Below, one piece after another: positions 30,243 to 30,611 of a stretch of DNA of 30,611 nucleotides. The stretch is taken from positions 1 through 30,611 of the IMG/VR virus record IMGVR_UViG_3300009285_000553, one strand, 5' to 3'. This DNA is from a virus. Position 1 is the stretch's first letter. Each line of letters starts with the position of its first letter. A program made the translations under genes and the position numbers. The notes beneath the pieces are model-generated. The model had not been told where the DNA came from. It saw only the letters and a list, made by a program, of their open reading frames with translations, and did not search any database.

Positions 30243-30611
30243 ACGTCCCCGTCGCCTACGCTTGCGTTTCCGCCGGTCTGCTCGGGGTGGCGTTCCCGGA
30301 TCCCGCGTCCGATGCCACGGTGTGGGCACAGTGGGGCCTGGCCGGGATGGTCGTCGGCTCGCTCGGGACGCTGGGCCTGCAGAAGATGCACGAGCCGCTG
30401 GGGGCGGGGGACGTGTGGATGCTGGGGCCGATAATCCCGCCCTGGGAGCCGTTCTGGCTGCGACAACTGCCGAGGGTTCCCGAGGGCTGGAGCAAGACTA
30501 TCTACATCGGCGCTGACGATGGCGGGCGTCTGCACTATTTCCTGGTGATGTGGCCGATTGCCGGCGATCTGAGGTACACGGCTATTATCGAATTTGCCCT
30601 GGGCAACCCCG
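30239..30611 (+). CDS. Hypothetical protein with hydrophobic N-terminus, 3' end outside window
   Basis: GTG at 30239 overlaps the fibre stop as GTGA and the frame is open to the window edge (124 codons). The N-terminus has two hydrophobic stretches (VAYACVSAGLLGVAFP and WGLAGMVVGSLGTLGL) that could cross a membrane. They are followed by a Trp/Pro-rich part (DVWMLGPIIPPWEPFWLRQL) and YIGADDGGRLHYFLVMWPIA. A membrane or lysis-related role is possible, but it does not match a known holin closely. The start is chosen for the overlap, as no strong ribosome-binding site is seen. Confidence 0.55.
   Translation, partial: MNVPVAYACVSAGLLGVAFPDPASDATVWAQWGLAGMVVGSLGTLGLQKMHEPLGAGDVWMLGPIIPPWEPFWLRQLPRVPEGWSKTIYIGADDGGRLHYFLVMWPIAGDLRYTAIIEFALGNP

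Noticed and set aside
1-30611. CRISPR arrays, tRNA genes, insertion sequences, integrase or attachment sites
   Set aside because: Looked for regular repeats, cloverleaf-like segments, transposase motifs and recombinase motifs and saw none that could be supported by eye.

Overview
The window reads as a contiguous piece of a high-GC, tailed double-stranded DNA phage (or prophage) genome, probably a short-tailed podovirus. It carries small and large terminase, portal, scaffold, major capsid protein, connector and beta-propeller-like tail genes, internal virion proteins and one giant virion protein. I see no sheath, no tail tube and no recognisable tape-measure gene. I saw no integrase, lysogeny repressor, tRNA, CRISPR array or insertion sequence. 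The host is uncertain. Five predicted promoters share the form TTGACR-N16/17-TAGRNT, which resembles the TTGACR/TAGRRT consensus of some high-GC bacteria, notably actinomycetes. The GT9-type glycosyltransferases, however, belong to a family best known from Gram-negative LPS synthesis.

Layout. (1) Positions 1-2338, minus strand: an early recombination/replication operon, read right to left. It runs from a 25-residue micro-ORF through a zinc ribbon, a small membrane protein and an unknown protein to a Sak4-like RecA-fold annealase ATPase and a DUF669-like partner that runs off the left edge. A separate 52-residue zinc-ribbon gene lies just upstream, with its own promoter. (2) Positions 2339-2567: a divergent control region with back-to-back promoters. 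The rightward transcript is predicted to begin with a highly structured RNA leader of about 150 nt. (3) Positions 2568-4206: a small helical protein and a D5/SF3-type replicative helicase. (4) Positions 4207-6609: inverted and direct repeats, a new promoter, a possible zinc-ribbon gene, TerS, a small basic protein and TerL. (5) Positions 6610-6804: a late promoter followed by a three-hairpin leader ending in an intrinsic terminator, all upstream of portal, an arrangement that suggests antitermination control. (6) Positions 6805-12488: portal, small proteins, scaffold, major capsid protein, a possible decoration protein, a terminator-like hairpin and two unknown proteins.

(7) Positions 12520-16734: a four-gene carbohydrate/methyl-modification cassette sitting inside the virion operon. 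It encodes a methyltransferase-GT9 fusion, a second methyltransferase, a second GT9-like enzyme whose reading frame is broken at a run of six G, and a zinc-domain methyltransferase-like protein. (8) Positions 16735-22546: connector/adaptor, a large beta-rich tail hub or nozzle protein, an unknown, a fibre-like lectin-fold protein and two Gln-rich internal-virion-type proteins. (9) Positions 22536-28367: one 1943-residue polyvalent virion protein with a zincin (HExxH) protease-like domain, a region resembling a DNA sliding-clamp domain, and a C-terminal LPD38-like region. (10) Positions 28381-30611: small beta-rich proteins, a LamG-like plus two IPT/TIG-domain fibre, and a partial membrane-associated-looking protein.

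The strongest leads for new biology are the structured early leader RNA, the promoter/three-hairpin/terminator unit before portal, and the glycosyltransferase/methyltransferase cassette with its G-run frameshift. Family names come from reading motifs by eye. No database search, alignment or folding program was run.
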